Source: Rhodospirillales bacterium
GTDB taxonomy: Bacteria > Pseudomonadota > Alphaproteobacteria > Rhodospirillales_A > JACZKS01
Assembly: GCA_018648445.1 (NCBI GenBank)
Contig: JABGRG010000032.1
Location: forward strand, 1 to 39,731
Direction: 5' to 3'
DNA length: 39,731 bases
Below, piece after piece: positions 7,681-15,907 of the stretch. Numbering within the stretch: position 1 is the stretch's first letter; the number at the start of each line of letters is the position of its first letter. The position numbers and the translations under genes are program-made. The notes beneath the pieces are model-generated. The model saw only the letters and a list, made by a program, of their open reading frames with translations. It had not been told where the DNA came from and did no database searches.

Positions 7681-8679
7681 ATGATCTCGCGCCGTGCACG
7701 AGTGGGCGTCACCATGGGTGATCCGGCCGGAATCGGGCCGGAAATACTGCTGAAATCCCTGGCCAAGCCCGAAATCTTCGAATTTTGCGTGCCCATCGTT
7801 TACGGCAACGTGGCCGCGCTGGAAAACTCCCTGAAGGTGACGGGCGCCAACGTGAAAATCCGCGCCATCGACGATCCTGCCGGAGCCAAGGGCGAGACTG
7901 GGATTGTCGACGTGATCGAACCTGCGCCGCTGGACCTGTCCGCTTTCGTGGTAGGCGAGGGCAACGCGGCGACCGGGGCGTTCAGCGCCGGTTGCTTCAA
8001 TGCTGCGGTAAAGGATGGCATGGCCGCCAAATCAGACGCGGTCATCATGGGACCGGCGAGCAAGCAGGCGCAGAACGAGGGCGGCTACAAGTTCGCGGGA
8101 TTTCGCGAGACCGCCAATCATTTCACCGGGGTTGACGACACGATTCTGATCACCTTGGGGGACACCTACAATCTGGCGCGCGTGACAACCCATGTTGCGC
8201 TCAGCGACGTTCCGCGCCTGTGTTCGCGCGAAAACGTTTTGCGGGTGATCCGCCAGTCGGACGACGGGATGAAGTCCATCGGGTATGCCAAACCCCGCAT
8301 CGGCGTTTCCGCGCTAAATCCCCATTGCGGCGAGGGCGGTCTGTTGGGACGCGAGGAAATCGAGGCCATCGGACCGGCCATCGAAGATGCCCGCGCCGAA
8401 GGCATCGAAGCCCTTGGCCCCTATCCGGGGGATACGGTTTTCCTGAATATGAAGGCCGGTGAGTTCGATATCATCATTTCCATGTTCCACGATCACGGAA
8501 ATTCCTGCATCAAACTGGCCGAATTCGGAACGCTCGTAAATTTACTGGCGGGCGCGCCGATCCCGATCCTGACGGTCCATCACGGGACCGCCTTCAATAT
8601 TGCCGGGCGCGGAATTGCCGACGAAACCAACCTCGTGTGTACGTTCTACACTGCGGCGGGCCGCAAATTCTCCCGCTAG
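7681..8679 (+). CDS. Divergent PdxA-family dehydrogenase
   Basis: This 332-residue protein belongs to the PdxA family (4-hydroxythreonine-4-phosphate dehydrogenase and relatives), metal-dependent NAD enzymes that oxidise and decarboxylate phosphorylated hydroxy acids. VTMGDPAGIGPEI, THVALSDV and NPHCGEGG are preserved. Other signature places differ from the canonical PdxA2 at 13629: GPASKQA for GPINKES, MFHDHGNSCIKL for MYHDQGHIPTKL, TVHHGTAF for SVDHGTAF. These changes touch substrate and metal segments. AGAGGGG six bases before the ATG at 7681 favours that start over 7675. It closes the CODH-like operon, so pyridoxine synthesis is unlikely; it probably acts on a special substrate made or used by the upstream redox proteins. 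Confidence 0.82.
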   Translation: MISRRARVGVTMGDPAGIGPEILLKSLAKPEIFEFCVPIVYGNVAALENSLKVTGANVKIRAIDDPAGAKGETGIVDVIEPAPLDLSAFVVGEGNAATGAFSAGCFNAAVKDGMAAKSDAVIMGPASKQAQNEGGYKFAGFRETANHFTGVDDTILITLGDTYNLARVTTHVALSDVPRLCSRENVLRVIRQSDDGMKSIGYAKPRIGVSALNPHCGEGGLLGREEIEAIGPAIEDARAEGIEALGPYPGDTVFLNMKAGEFDIIISMFHDHGNSCIKLAEFGTLVNLLAGAPIPILTVHHGTAFNIAGRGIADETNLVCTFYTAAGRKFSR

Positions 8680-8791
8680 TCCCCATCGCCGGACGAAATC
8701 TCGGGCACACTGGGGCGGCGCAGGCGCGATGCCCACCTAGACCGCGTCAGCTGGTTTTTTCCAGTTTTGATCCGGAATCCACGCCACAAAA

Positions 8792-8821
8792 TTGACAATT
8801 CCCAGCGTAATACCTTTATAC
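8792..8821 (+). promoter_or_regulatory. Predicted sigma70-type promoter
   Basis: A perfect -35 hexamer TTGACA (8792-8797) is followed after 18 bases by TTATAC (8816-8821). It lies about 100 bases before the ATG at 8924, in a 244-base gap after the CODH-like operon, and could drive that gene. This is a motif match only. Confidence 0.35.
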
Positions 8822-8923
8822 CAATGCTCAGTGATATTGCCCGTGACGTTGCGGTGATTCGGGCGTGGTTTTTCCGCTGGACGGAGTTTTCGTCCATGTT
8901 CGATCTGGATTGATTTTAAGCCG

Positions 8924-9655
8924 ATGGTATTGGGTCTTAGTGAGAGCAGAACGTTCCGGCGGCGGCAGAAACGCCGCCGTGTCGCGGTGTGGCTGATGTT
9001 TCTCGGCGGTCTGATGGTTCTGGGCTGGGCCGCCTACCAGTCGGGCGGTGCGGTGGCCGGGCTGGAGGTGTCCGAACTGCAAAGTCAGTTGGACGATCTG
9101 CGTGTGGCTCTGGATGATTCTGCCCGGCAAAAAGCCCGCCTGGAAGTGGAAAACCGGCAAGTGGCGGGCGAGCGCGACGAATGGCGGCAGCGCTACCAAG
9201 ATGAGGTTCCGACGAAGCGCGAAACGGAACTGTTCGCCCTATTGCAAAAGCAGATCGACAACGATATTCCGACCGACCGGTTACGCCTGATGATGAACGC
9301 CGCTGGCCAGAAAGCGATCTGCGAAGATAAGCCGACGACCAAACGCTTTATCGTTCGTACCCCCATATACAAGGGAAGCGACGACGCTGTGAATTTCGGC
9401 GACGGCGTCATGACCGTTACCGCAGTCGGTGAAACGGCCACCGATGCGGCGGGCAATCCGGAAGCATGGTTCGATCCGGCGAAATCCGTCACCGCCGTCT
9501 TCGCCGAGTTGGGTGGACGCAAGACGACCGCCGCAGGCCGCCTGCCCTTGCATCACGCCATGGTCGTGGGGAAGCGCGAATTCAGGTTTTCCCTGAAAGC
9601 GGGCAAGCAGCGCGGGTTTTTGGAAGTGACCGCAGATCGCTGTGCAATGCCCTAG
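8924..9655 (+). CDS. Membrane-anchored coiled-coil protein of unknown function
   Basis: This 243-residue protein starts with a basic stretch (RTFRRRQKRRR) and one membrane segment (about residues 24-42, VAVWLMFLGGLMVLGWAAY). A coiled coil follows (about 50-105, LEVSELQSQLDDLRVALDD), then a C-terminal domain of about 135 residues rich in beta-strand pattern. The basic N-terminus suggests an inside-to-outside orientation with the coiled coil and C-terminal domain in the periplasm. I do not recognise a named family. The last bases overlap the convergent recQ stop in CTAG. No strong ribosome site precedes the ATG. Confidence 0.7.
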   Translation: MVLGLSESRTFRRRQKRRRVAVWLMFLGGLMVLGWAAYQSGGAVAGLEVSELQSQLDDLRVALDDSARQKARLEVENRQVAGERDEWRQRYQDEVPTKRETELFALLQKQIDNDIPTDRLRLMMNAAGQKAICEDKPTTKRFIVRTPIYKGSDDAVNFGDGVMTVTAVGETATDAAGNPEAWFDPAKSVTAVFAELGGRKTTAAGRLPLHHAMVVGKREFRFSLKAGKQRGFLEVTADRCAMP

Positions 9656-11469
9656 CCGGCATACTCGGCAATAACGCATAAGAAAGTCGCGGCGAAGCGT
9701 TCCAGCTTGGCCGCGCCGACGCCGTGGATGTCGGCGAACGCCATATCGTCGCGCGGCTGGCGGCGCGCCATGTCTTCCAGCGAACGATCCGAGAAAATAA
9801 TGTAGGCCGGAACGCCGCGCTCACGCGCGAGTTCGGTGCGCTTGTCTTTCAGGCGGCCCAATAGCTCGATTTGCTCAGCGTTCAGGTCTTCCGGCGCCGC
9901 CGCCGCGCTGCGTTTGCGGGACTCCTTTTTGCCGCCCGCCCGTTTGACCACGTCCTTGCGATAACGAAAGCCGACCCCGCCGTCCATCAGGGACCGGCCC
10001 TTTTCCGTCAGGCTCAGGCCCCCGTGCCCGGCGACGTCGATGCGCAGGAAGCCCGCCGCCACCAATTGCCGCACGATGGATCGCCACTTGTTTTTGTCGA
10101 AGCCTGTGCCTGCGCCGTAGGTGGGCAGTCGGTCGTGGCTGGTGGAACGTATCTTGTCCGTGTCCGCGCCGCGCAGAATGTCAATCAAGTGCGCCTGACC
10201 GAACACCTGACCGGTGCGCACCGAAGTTTCCAGCAGTTGGCGGGCGGGCTCATCGCCGTCGATCATTTCAGGCGGATCAAGGCAGATGTCGCAATTGCCG
10301 CAGCCCGCGCCCGATGGATGCGTTTCACCGAAGTAGGCCAGCAGCGCGTGGCGGCGGCATTCGGGGGCTTCGCAGTAGGCGATCAGCGCATCCAGACGTT
10401 TGTGTTCGCGCCGCTTGTGATCCACATCGCCGTCTTCCTGTTCGATGAACAGACGGCGCATGCGCAGATCGTCCAGTCCGTAAATCATGTGCGCGACCGC
10501 CGGTTTGCCGTCGCGCCCGGCGCGTCCGATTTCCTGGTAATAGCTTTCCACGTTGCCGGGCATGTCGGTGTGGCAGACGTAGCGCACGTCCGGTTTGTCG
10601 ATCCCCATGCCAAAGGCGATGGTGGCGACGATGACGACGCCGCCGGTTTCCATCATAAAGGCGTCCTGATTGCGGGTGCGCGCGTCCGCATCCATGCCCG
10701 CGTGATAGGGCAGGGCGCGGATGCCGTTCTCATTGAGGAATTTGGCCGTCTTTTCCGTCTTGGCCCGCGACAGGCAGTAGACGATCCCGCTTTCGCCTTC
10801 ATGGGCTTTGGCGACGCGCAGCAACTGGGCCTTGGCGTTGACGCGCATCTCGACACCCAAGCGGATGTTGGGCCTATCGAAGCCCGACACAAAGCATCGC
10901 CCGGCGCCGCCGAACAGCTTGGAAGTAATGTCCTTGCGGGTGGTGTCATCGGCGGTCGCCGTCAGCGCCGCGATGGGGACGCCGGGAAACAGGTCCCTCA
11001 AGCGCGCGAGAGCCTCGTAATCGGGCCGGAACGAAGGCCCCCAGCGTGACAGGCAATGGGCCTCGTCGACGGCAATCAAGGTAACCGGAAGGCGCGCCAG
11101 AGCGCCCAACATGCGCTCGGTCATCAACCGTTCCGGGGCCAGATATAAAAGGCGCGTCTCACCCGCCGCCGCGCGTTTCCAGGTGGCGACGTTGACCTCG
11201 CGCTCGTGCGTCGAATTGATGGTGTCGGCGGCCACTCCGGCCAATTTTAGGGCCGTGACCTGATCTTCCATGAGCGCCACCAACGGCGACACGACGATGG
11301 TCAGCCCGCCCTTCAAAAGCGCGGGGATCTGAAAACACAGGGACTTTCCCGAGCCCGTCGGCATCACCGCCAATGCGTGCTCGCCGCCCAGCAAGGCATC
11401 CACGACCTCGGCCTGGCCGGGGCGAAAACCATCGTATCCGAAAATATCTTTGAGAATTTGTTCAGGCAT
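9652..11469 (-). CDS. recQ: ATP-dependent DNA helicase RecQ
   Basis: This 605-residue superfamily-2 DNA helicase unwinds DNA with 3'-5' polarity in recombination and repair. It has the Walker A motif MPTGSGKSLCFQIPAL (about residues 42-57), DEAHCLSRWG (motif II and aromatic loop, with S-R where S-Q is usual), ALTATAD (motif III), and YYQEIGRAGRDG (motif VI). The RQC zinc site is YCEAPECRRHALLAYFGE with CGNCDIC, and a C-terminal HRDC-like domain ends the protein (DIHGVGAAKLERF). The start is set at the MPEQILKDIFGYDGFRPGQ methionine; the frame runs further upstream but without RecQ-like sequence. The order helicase, RQC, HRDC and the length fit the family. It is convergent with the membrane protein at 8924. 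Confidence 0.95.
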   Translation of the reverse strand: MPEQILKDIFGYDGFRPGQAEVVDALLGGEHALAVMPTGSGKSLCFQIPALLKGGLTIVVSPLVALMEDQVTALKLAGVAADTINSTHEREVNVATWKRAAAGETRLLYLAPERLMTERMLGALARLPVTLIAVDEAHCLSRWGPSFRPDYEALARLRDLFPGVPIAALTATADDTTRKDITSKLFGGAGRCFVSGFDRPNIRLGVEMRVNAKAQLLRVAKAHEGESGIVYCLSRAKTEKTAKFLNENGIRALPYHAGMDADARTRNQDAFMMETGGVVIVATIAFGMGIDKPDVRYVCHTDMPGNVESYYQEIGRAGRDGKPAVAHMIYGLDDLRMRRLFIEQEDGDVDHKRREHKRLDALIAYCEAPECRRHALLAYFGETHPSGAGCGNCDICLDPPEMIDGDEPARQLLETSVRTGQVFGQAHLIDILRGADTDKIRSTSHDRLPTYGAGTGFDKNKWRSIVRQLVAAGFLRIDVAGHGGLSLTEKGRSLMDGGVGFRYRKDVVKRAGGKKESRKRSAAAAPEDLNAEQIELLGRLKDKRTELARERGVPAYIIFSDRSLEDMARRQPRDDMAFADIHGVGAAKLERFAATFLCVIAEYAG

Positions 11470-11524
11470 GATGCGCACTATAATAGGCGTCGGTCGAAAC
11501 GGCCAACGGATCGGAGCGAAGAAA

Positions 11525-11884
11525 ATGAAAAAGGCGGGGCGAATTCTGTTGGGCTTGATTGCCGGGGCTGCGTTTGCGGCTTTGTTCGGCTGGCTTTCGT
11601 GGTATGTGGTCGATGAAGGCAGCGTTGTCGGATATATCGCGGCGGGCTTGTTTGGAATTATGGCGGTCTTCGGCGCGGCATTGGGTTTCATCTGGTTCGC
11701 GGTCGAGGGCGAACCCGATCAGCCGGTAGTCCTTCCCCGCCGCGGCAAAGGCGCTAAGGATAAAGTCGACCCCGTTCTAATGGGCGTCGCCATGCTCAAC
11801 GCCACCTCGGACAATTTCATGGATACCGATGACGTCGCCGACACCGATTTCGGCAGTGACGACGGCGGTGGTTTTGTCGACTAG
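11525..11884 (+). CDS. Small two-helix membrane protein with acidic tail
   Basis: This 119-residue protein has two predicted membrane helices (about residues 7-27 and 35-60: ILLGLIAGAAFAALFGWLSW and GYIAAGLFGIMAVFGAALGF). A cytoplasmic-type tail follows, with a basic patch (RRGKGAKDK) and a very acidic end (DTDDVADTDFGSDDGGGFVD). The ATG at 11525, after GGAG, is preferred over the upstream frame opening at 11450, which overlaps the recQ start. It is divergent from recQ and converges with ptsI, sharing a CTAG stop overlap. I recognise no family and assign no function. Confidence 0.7.
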   Translation: MKKAGRILLGLIAGAAFAALFGWLSWYVVDEGSVVGYIAAGLFGIMAVFGAALGFIWFAVEGEPDQPVVLPRRGKGAKDKVDPVLMGVAMLNATSDNFMDTDDVADTDFGSDDGGGFVD

Positions 11885-13530
11885 ATCTTTTGGTCTTCGC
11901 CGCCTTCGTGCAGGGCGATGGTGGCTTTGGTGCGGGCCAGGGCGGCGGGCGAGACGGAAAGGTTGGTCAGGCCCATATCCAGGAGCATTCCGATATGGCG
12001 CGGGTCGCCGCCCATGTCGCCGCACAGGCTGACCTCGCGCCCCGTTTCGCGGCCATGACGGATGACCGCCTCGATCAGGCGGCGCAGGGGCGTGGCGTCG
12101 GGTTTGGTCAGGGCTTCAAGGCTTCTGGCATCGCGGGAAACGGCCATGGTGTACTGGATCAGATCGTTGGTGCCGATGGAGTAGAAATCACAATCAAACT
12201 CGTCGATAGCGATGGCGGCGGCGGGAACCTCAACCATCATGCCCAAATCCGCTTCGCCGTACCGAACCTTGCGGCGGCTTAGGTCGTCGCGTGCCTTATC
12301 CAGTATTTCGCGGGCCGCGGTGATTTCTTCGGGCACGCTGACCATGGGCAGCATGATGCGTACCGGGCCCAGAGCCGCAGCCCGAAGGATGGCGCGAAAC
12401 TGCATGCGCAAAACCGTTGGCGAACGAAGGGCGAGGCGGATGCCGCGCACGCCCAGAAACGGATTGGCCTCGTTTTCGGGCGAAAGTCCGGTGATCGGCT
12501 TGTCGCCGCCGGCGTCCAGCGTGCGGAAGGTAACCGGGCGCGCGGCCGCCCATTCGACAATCTGTTCATAAACCGCGAACTGGGTTTTTTCGTTGGGCAG
12601 GCCGCGGCCGCGCTGGAACAGATATTCGGTGCGAACCAGCCCGATGCCATCGCAATGGGTCGGGTCCACGTGGTCCAGTTCGATGGACGAAACCATGTTT
12701 AGGCCGACGCGGATGCGCGTGCCGTTCGGCGTAAGTGCGGGGCCGGGAAGATACATGGCGTCGCGCCCGGTTTTTTCCGAAGCCCGGATGCTTCGGGTTT
12801 TGAATTTTCGCAGCTCGTCCGCCGACGCATTGAGGATCAGCTCGCCCCGTTCGGCATCCAGAAGAGCGGGCGTGCCATCGGTCGTTTCGGCCCGGTCGAG
12901 GCCGACCAGCATGGGCACTCCCTGGGCGCGAGCCAGCATGGAAATATGGCTGGTCGGGCTTCCGCCAAAAAGAGCAATGCCGCCGCTCAGGCTCCAGTCC
13001 GTTTCCAGATAGGTGGACGGCGCGATGTCGTCGGCAATCACAATGGCGCCGTAGGGAACGATTTCGGCCCCCTCGCCAGCCAGAATGCGTGATACCCGCG
13101 CGCGCAAATCACGGGTATCTGAATCGCGTGCCGCTGCGTACTCGCCCACATACCCTTTAGGCCCTCCGGCAGGCGACCGGCGTTCACCCGTGGCCACCGT
13201 CTGGTTCCATGCGGCCCAGGCGGGCGCGCCGTCCGCTACCCTGGCAAGCGCCGGTTCAATGAGTTTTTTGTCTCCGAGAATCGCCAGTTGGACGGCAAGA
13301 ACGTTTTCTCCATCATGTCCGGGCGATTGCTCGATCAGCTGTTCGATTTCGGCGCGGGCTTCCCTGATCGCTCTTTTCAGCGCGCGCTTTTCCTTGTTGG
13401 GCGTGCTGGAGACTGCCTTGGGCATTTTCGCGGCGTCCCGAAGCGCGAACGTCGGGCCGAACGCCAGCCCTTCCGAGGCGACGTCTCCCCGAAGGCGGTG
13501 ACCGGCCTTTTTTCCGCGCTTGGTCGCCAT
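11881..13530 (-). CDS. ptsI: Phosphoenolpyruvate-protein phosphotransferase (enzyme I of the PTS)
   Basis: This 549-residue cytoplasmic enzyme I takes phosphate from PEP onto a histidine and passes it to HPr. The phosphohistidine segment is GGSPTSHISMLARAQGVPMLVG (His about residue 196). PEP-binding motifs include GIGLVRTEYLF, RTLDAGGDKP and the C-terminal LCGDMGGDP, where the catalytic Cys of the usual CGEMAGD is kept. There is no N-terminal GAF domain, so it is not the nitrogen-type PtsP. No HPr or EII gene is in the window. AGGAGAA precedes the ATG. It follows the acid-sugar operon on the same strand, but a strong terminator at 13575-13607 separates them. It shares CTAG stop bases with the convergent gene at 11525. 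Confidence 0.88.
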   Translation of the reverse strand: MATKRGKKAGHRLRGDVASEGLAFGPTFALRDAAKMPKAVSSTPNKEKRALKRAIREARAEIEQLIEQSPGHDGENVLAVQLAILGDKKLIEPALARVADGAPAWAAWNQTVATGERRSPAGGPKGYVGEYAAARDSDTRDLRARVSRILAGEGAEIVPYGAIVIADDIAPSTYLETDWSLSGGIALFGGSPTSHISMLARAQGVPMLVGLDRAETTDGTPALLDAERGELILNASADELRKFKTRSIRASEKTGRDAMYLPGPALTPNGTRIRVGLNMVSSIELDHVDPTHCDGIGLVRTEYLFQRGRGLPNEKTQFAVYEQIVEWAAARPVTFRTLDAGGDKPITGLSPENEANPFLGVRGIRLALRSPTVLRMQFRAILRAAALGPVRIMLPMVSVPEEITAAREILDKARDDLSRRKVRYGEADLGMMVEVPAAAIAIDEFDCDFYSIGTNDLIQYTMAVSRDARSLEALTKPDATPLRRLIEAVIRHGRETGREVSLCGDMGGDPRHIGMLLDMGLTNLSVSPAALARTKATIALHEGGEDQKI

Positions 13531-13574
13531 CGTCCAATTCTCCTGATCCCCGTCGATACCATATGGAGACGGTC

Positions 13575-13607
13575 AAAAAAAGGGCGCCCCCAATCGAAGG
13601 GACGCCC
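13575..13607 (-). terminator. Rho-independent terminator after pdxA2
   Basis: Read on the minus strand, GGGCGTCCC pairs with GGGGCGCCC (nine pairs, one G-T) around a short loop and is followed by seven T. It lies 22 bases past the pdxA2 stop and before the ptsI start, so it ends the acid-sugar operon and makes ptsI a separate unit. Confidence 0.85.
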
Positions 13608-13628
13608 GTTTTGGGTCGCCTGCGCTGT

Positions 13629-14666
13629 TTACACGCGGAATTTCGCGAACTGCGCGCCGTAGCGGATGGCTTCGACCAGCGACTGCGGGTTGGCGCGGCC
13701 TTCTCCGGCCTTGCCGAAGGCGGTTCCGTGATCGACTGAAGCGCGGATGATGGGCAGGCCCAGCGTGATATTGACGCCCGCCATCTTGCCCCAGGTGTTG
13801 GTTTCCTTGTCGTACTTGAAACCGGTCAGCTTGGTCGGGATGTGGCCCTGATCGTGGTACATGGTCACGACCATGTCGTACATGCCACCTGCCATCTTGG
13901 AAAAGATGGTGTCAGCCGGGACCGGGCCGTCGGCATCGATACCCTGGGCTTTGGCTTGTTCCACGGCGGGCAGGATTTCGTCTTCGTCCTCGGTGCCGAA
14001 CATGCGCGCTTCGCCGCAATGGGGGTTAAGGCCGCAAACGCCGATGCGCGGCGCCTCGATGCCCAACTGCTTGACCGCTTCGTCGGCCAGTTCGATGACG
14101 CGCAGGACGCGCGGCGTCTTCACGCGATCACAAGCATCGCGCAGGGAAACGTGGGTCGATACATGGACGACGCGGAATTCGTGGTCGGCCAGCATCATCG
14201 AATAGTCTTTGGTGTTGGTCTTATCGGCATAAATTTCGGTGTGGCCGGAATAGTGATGGCCGCCCATATTCATGGATTCTTTATTGATCGGGCCGGTCAC
14301 GGTGCCATGCACCTTTTTCTCCATGGCCAGTTCGATGGCTTTGCAAACGTATTGGAAGCCTGCGTCGCCCTGTTTGGCGGTGACGGTTTTGTAGGCCAGA
14401 TCTTCCAATTTCATGATGCCCATGTCGAAAACATCAATGGTGCCCAATTTGTACACACCGTCTTCCGGATTGCCGACGGCGTTGAACTTAACGTCTGATT
14501 CGCACATACGGGCAGCGTCTTGCATCATGGTCAAATCGCCGACAACCAGCGGGCGGCAAATGTCGTACATTTCCTGTTCAAGCAGGGCCTTGACGGCGAT
14601 TTCCGAACCGATACCAGCGGGATCACCCATGGTGATGGCGAGAATAGGCAGGGCTGTAGCAGTCAT
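13629..14666 (-). CDS. pdxA2: 4-phospho-D-threonate/erythronate dehydrogenase, PdxA2
   Basis: This 345-residue PdxA-family enzyme has every canonical block: ITMGDPAGIGSE, GPINKES, GHTEIYADKT, STHVSLRDA, LNPHCGEARMFG, MYHDQGHIPTKL and SVDHGTAFGKAG. These include the metal-binding histidines and aspartates. PdxA2 proteins beside DUF1537 kinases oxidise and decarboxylate 4-phospho-threonate or 4-phospho-erythronate to dihydroxyacetone phosphate and CO2, and the kinase gene is 13 bases upstream here. The ATG at 14666 follows AAGGAA; the longer frame to 14747 overlaps the kinase gene and adds non-family sequence. It is the last gene of the operon, before a terminator. A vitamin B6 role is possible in principle, but the context argues strongly for acid-sugar catabolism. 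Confidence 0.9.
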   Translation of the reverse strand: MTATALPILAITMGDPAGIGSEIAVKALLEQEMYDICRPLVVGDLTMMQDAARMCESDVKFNAVGNPEDGVYKLGTIDVFDMGIMKLEDLAYKTVTAKQGDAGFQYVCKAIELAMEKKVHGTVTGPINKESMNMGGHHYSGHTEIYADKTNTKDYSMMLADHEFRVVHVSTHVSLRDACDRVKTPRVLRVIELADEAVKQLGIEAPRIGVCGLNPHCGEARMFGTEDEDEILPAVEQAKAQGIDADGPVPADTIFSKMAGGMYDMVVTMYHDQGHIPTKLTGFKYDKETNTWGKMAGVNITLGLPIIRASVDHGTAFGKAGEGRANPQSLVEAIRYGAQFAKFRV

Positions 14667-14679
14667 TTTATTTCCTTTT

Positions 14680-15903
14680 TCATAACCAGAATTTTCGCCA
14701 CAAAAGCATGGCGTTGTCATCACCCATGGCGCCCGGTTTGGTGCCAAGGTTCATACCGTTCGCCTCGCCGCCGACAACCGTACCGCAAACGAGGGTTGGA
14801 GAGATTTCGCGTTCCAGCCGCAGGGCCTTGGCCCCTAACCGGTCAAGAACGCCGATGGCGGAATCTCCGCCCGAAAGAAAAACACTGGCCGGTTTTGTTT
14901 GCGCCACCAGTTCGGAGACGAACGCGCCAAATCCCGAGGCGACGCTGCGCGCCGTTTCCAAATTGGGCTCACCCTGCGGCGGCGCGATGCGGACAATGAC
15001 ATCCGTCTCATTCAGATGGGCCGCGACCCCAGCCAATCGCCCGGTCGCTCCCTTGGCCAGATCTTCAGCCGCCAATTCGATCAGATCGAAGTCGAACTCG
15101 CCGCGCAGGGTTTCGACCTGTCGGCGTGCCTGCGCGGATGCCGTGCCCAGCGCAATCAGGTGATGGCCGGGGCGGGGGCGTGGATTTCCGAAACCGGTCA
15201 TTTCGGCTCCCGCGTCGACAAGGCAATCACGCAAGCCCTGTCCCAGCCCGGCGGAACCGACCAGCAGGGTCGAGGGGAAACGATCTAGGGTCAGCCCCGC
15301 AATCGTTTTAAGGTGATCCTGACGGGTCGCATCGAAGGTGATAAGGGTGGCACCCAGTGCTTCTACTTCGGCGGCAATGGCATCGGCCCCGGCGTCGATG
15401 GTTTCAAGTCCGATGTGGCCGACCGGCAATTTGCTTTGCGCCGCGATGACGTCGGCCAAACGGCTTTGCGTGACCGGCGTGGCCGGGTCGCGGCCCATTT
15501 CCGTCTCGGCCACGGGCTCGCCATGAACCAGATGGATGCCGCCCGCCGTCGTGCGCCCCACCTCGGGAAAGGCCGGCGCGATGAAGGCCAATTTCAGACC
15601 CAAGGATTTGATCATGGCGTCCGTTTCGGCGCCCAGATTTCCGCGCAGGCAGGAATCGACCTTTTTGTAGACCCGCGCGGGTTTGATTTCGAGCAGATTG
15701 CGCCCGACCGCATACACCTTTTCGCGCGCCGCTTCCGCCGATACGGCCCGCGTGCCGGTGTGGATGCTCAGAACCTGTGCCTCCGGCCTCTCGGCCAGCG
15801 CGGTATCGGCCATCAGCAGGGTTTCGGAGAACAGCGGGCGAAACTGAATGCCCGTGTCTGCCGCACCCGTCAGATCGTCGGCGATGACCGCGATTTCCAC
15901 CAT
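14680..15903 (-). CDS. Four-carbon acid sugar kinase (DUF1537 family)
   Basis: This 407-residue ATP-dependent kinase belongs to the DUF1537 family, now known to phosphorylate threonate, erythronate or their 2-keto forms. Family marks are the N-terminal IADDLTGAADTG (substrate site), LLVGSAGLGQGL, FLSGGDSAIGVLDRLG, and the C-terminal GTVVGGEANGMNLGTKPGAMGD (nucleotide site). The length is normal. It lies four bases after the LarA-like gene and 13 before pdxA2, so the three are surely cotranscribed. Beside PdxA2 the likely product is a 4-phospho-D-threonate or 4-phospho-D-erythronate. Which acid is preferred cannot be told from the sequence. Confidence 0.9.
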   Translation of the reverse strand: MVEIAVIADDLTGAADTGIQFRPLFSETLLMADTALAERPEAQVLSIHTGTRAVSAEAAREKVYAVGRNLLEIKPARVYKKVDSCLRGNLGAETDAMIKSLGLKLAFIAPAFPEVGRTTAGGIHLVHGEPVAETEMGRDPATPVTQSRLADVIAAQSKLPVGHIGLETIDAGADAIAAEVEALGATLITFDATRQDHLKTIAGLTLDRFPSTLLVGSAGLGQGLRDCLVDAGAEMTGFGNPRPRPGHHLIALGTASAQARRQVETLRGEFDFDLIELAAEDLAKGATGRLAGVAAHLNETDVIVRIAPPQGEPNLETARSVASGFGAFVSELVAQTKPASVFLSGGDSAIGVLDRLGAKALRLEREISPTLVCGTVVGGEANGMNLGTKPGAMGDDNAMLLWRKFWL

Positions 15904-15907
15904 ATGC

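Noticed and set aside
7681..8679. Role in pyridoxal phosphate synthesis
   Set aside because: Signature residues differ from PdxA, and the gene is locked into the CODH-like operon without pdxJ or ksgA nearby.
9871..11049. A 392-codon plus-strand frame inside recQ
   Set aside because: It is antisense to conserved RecQ motifs. Its composition is that of a GC-rich shadow frame.
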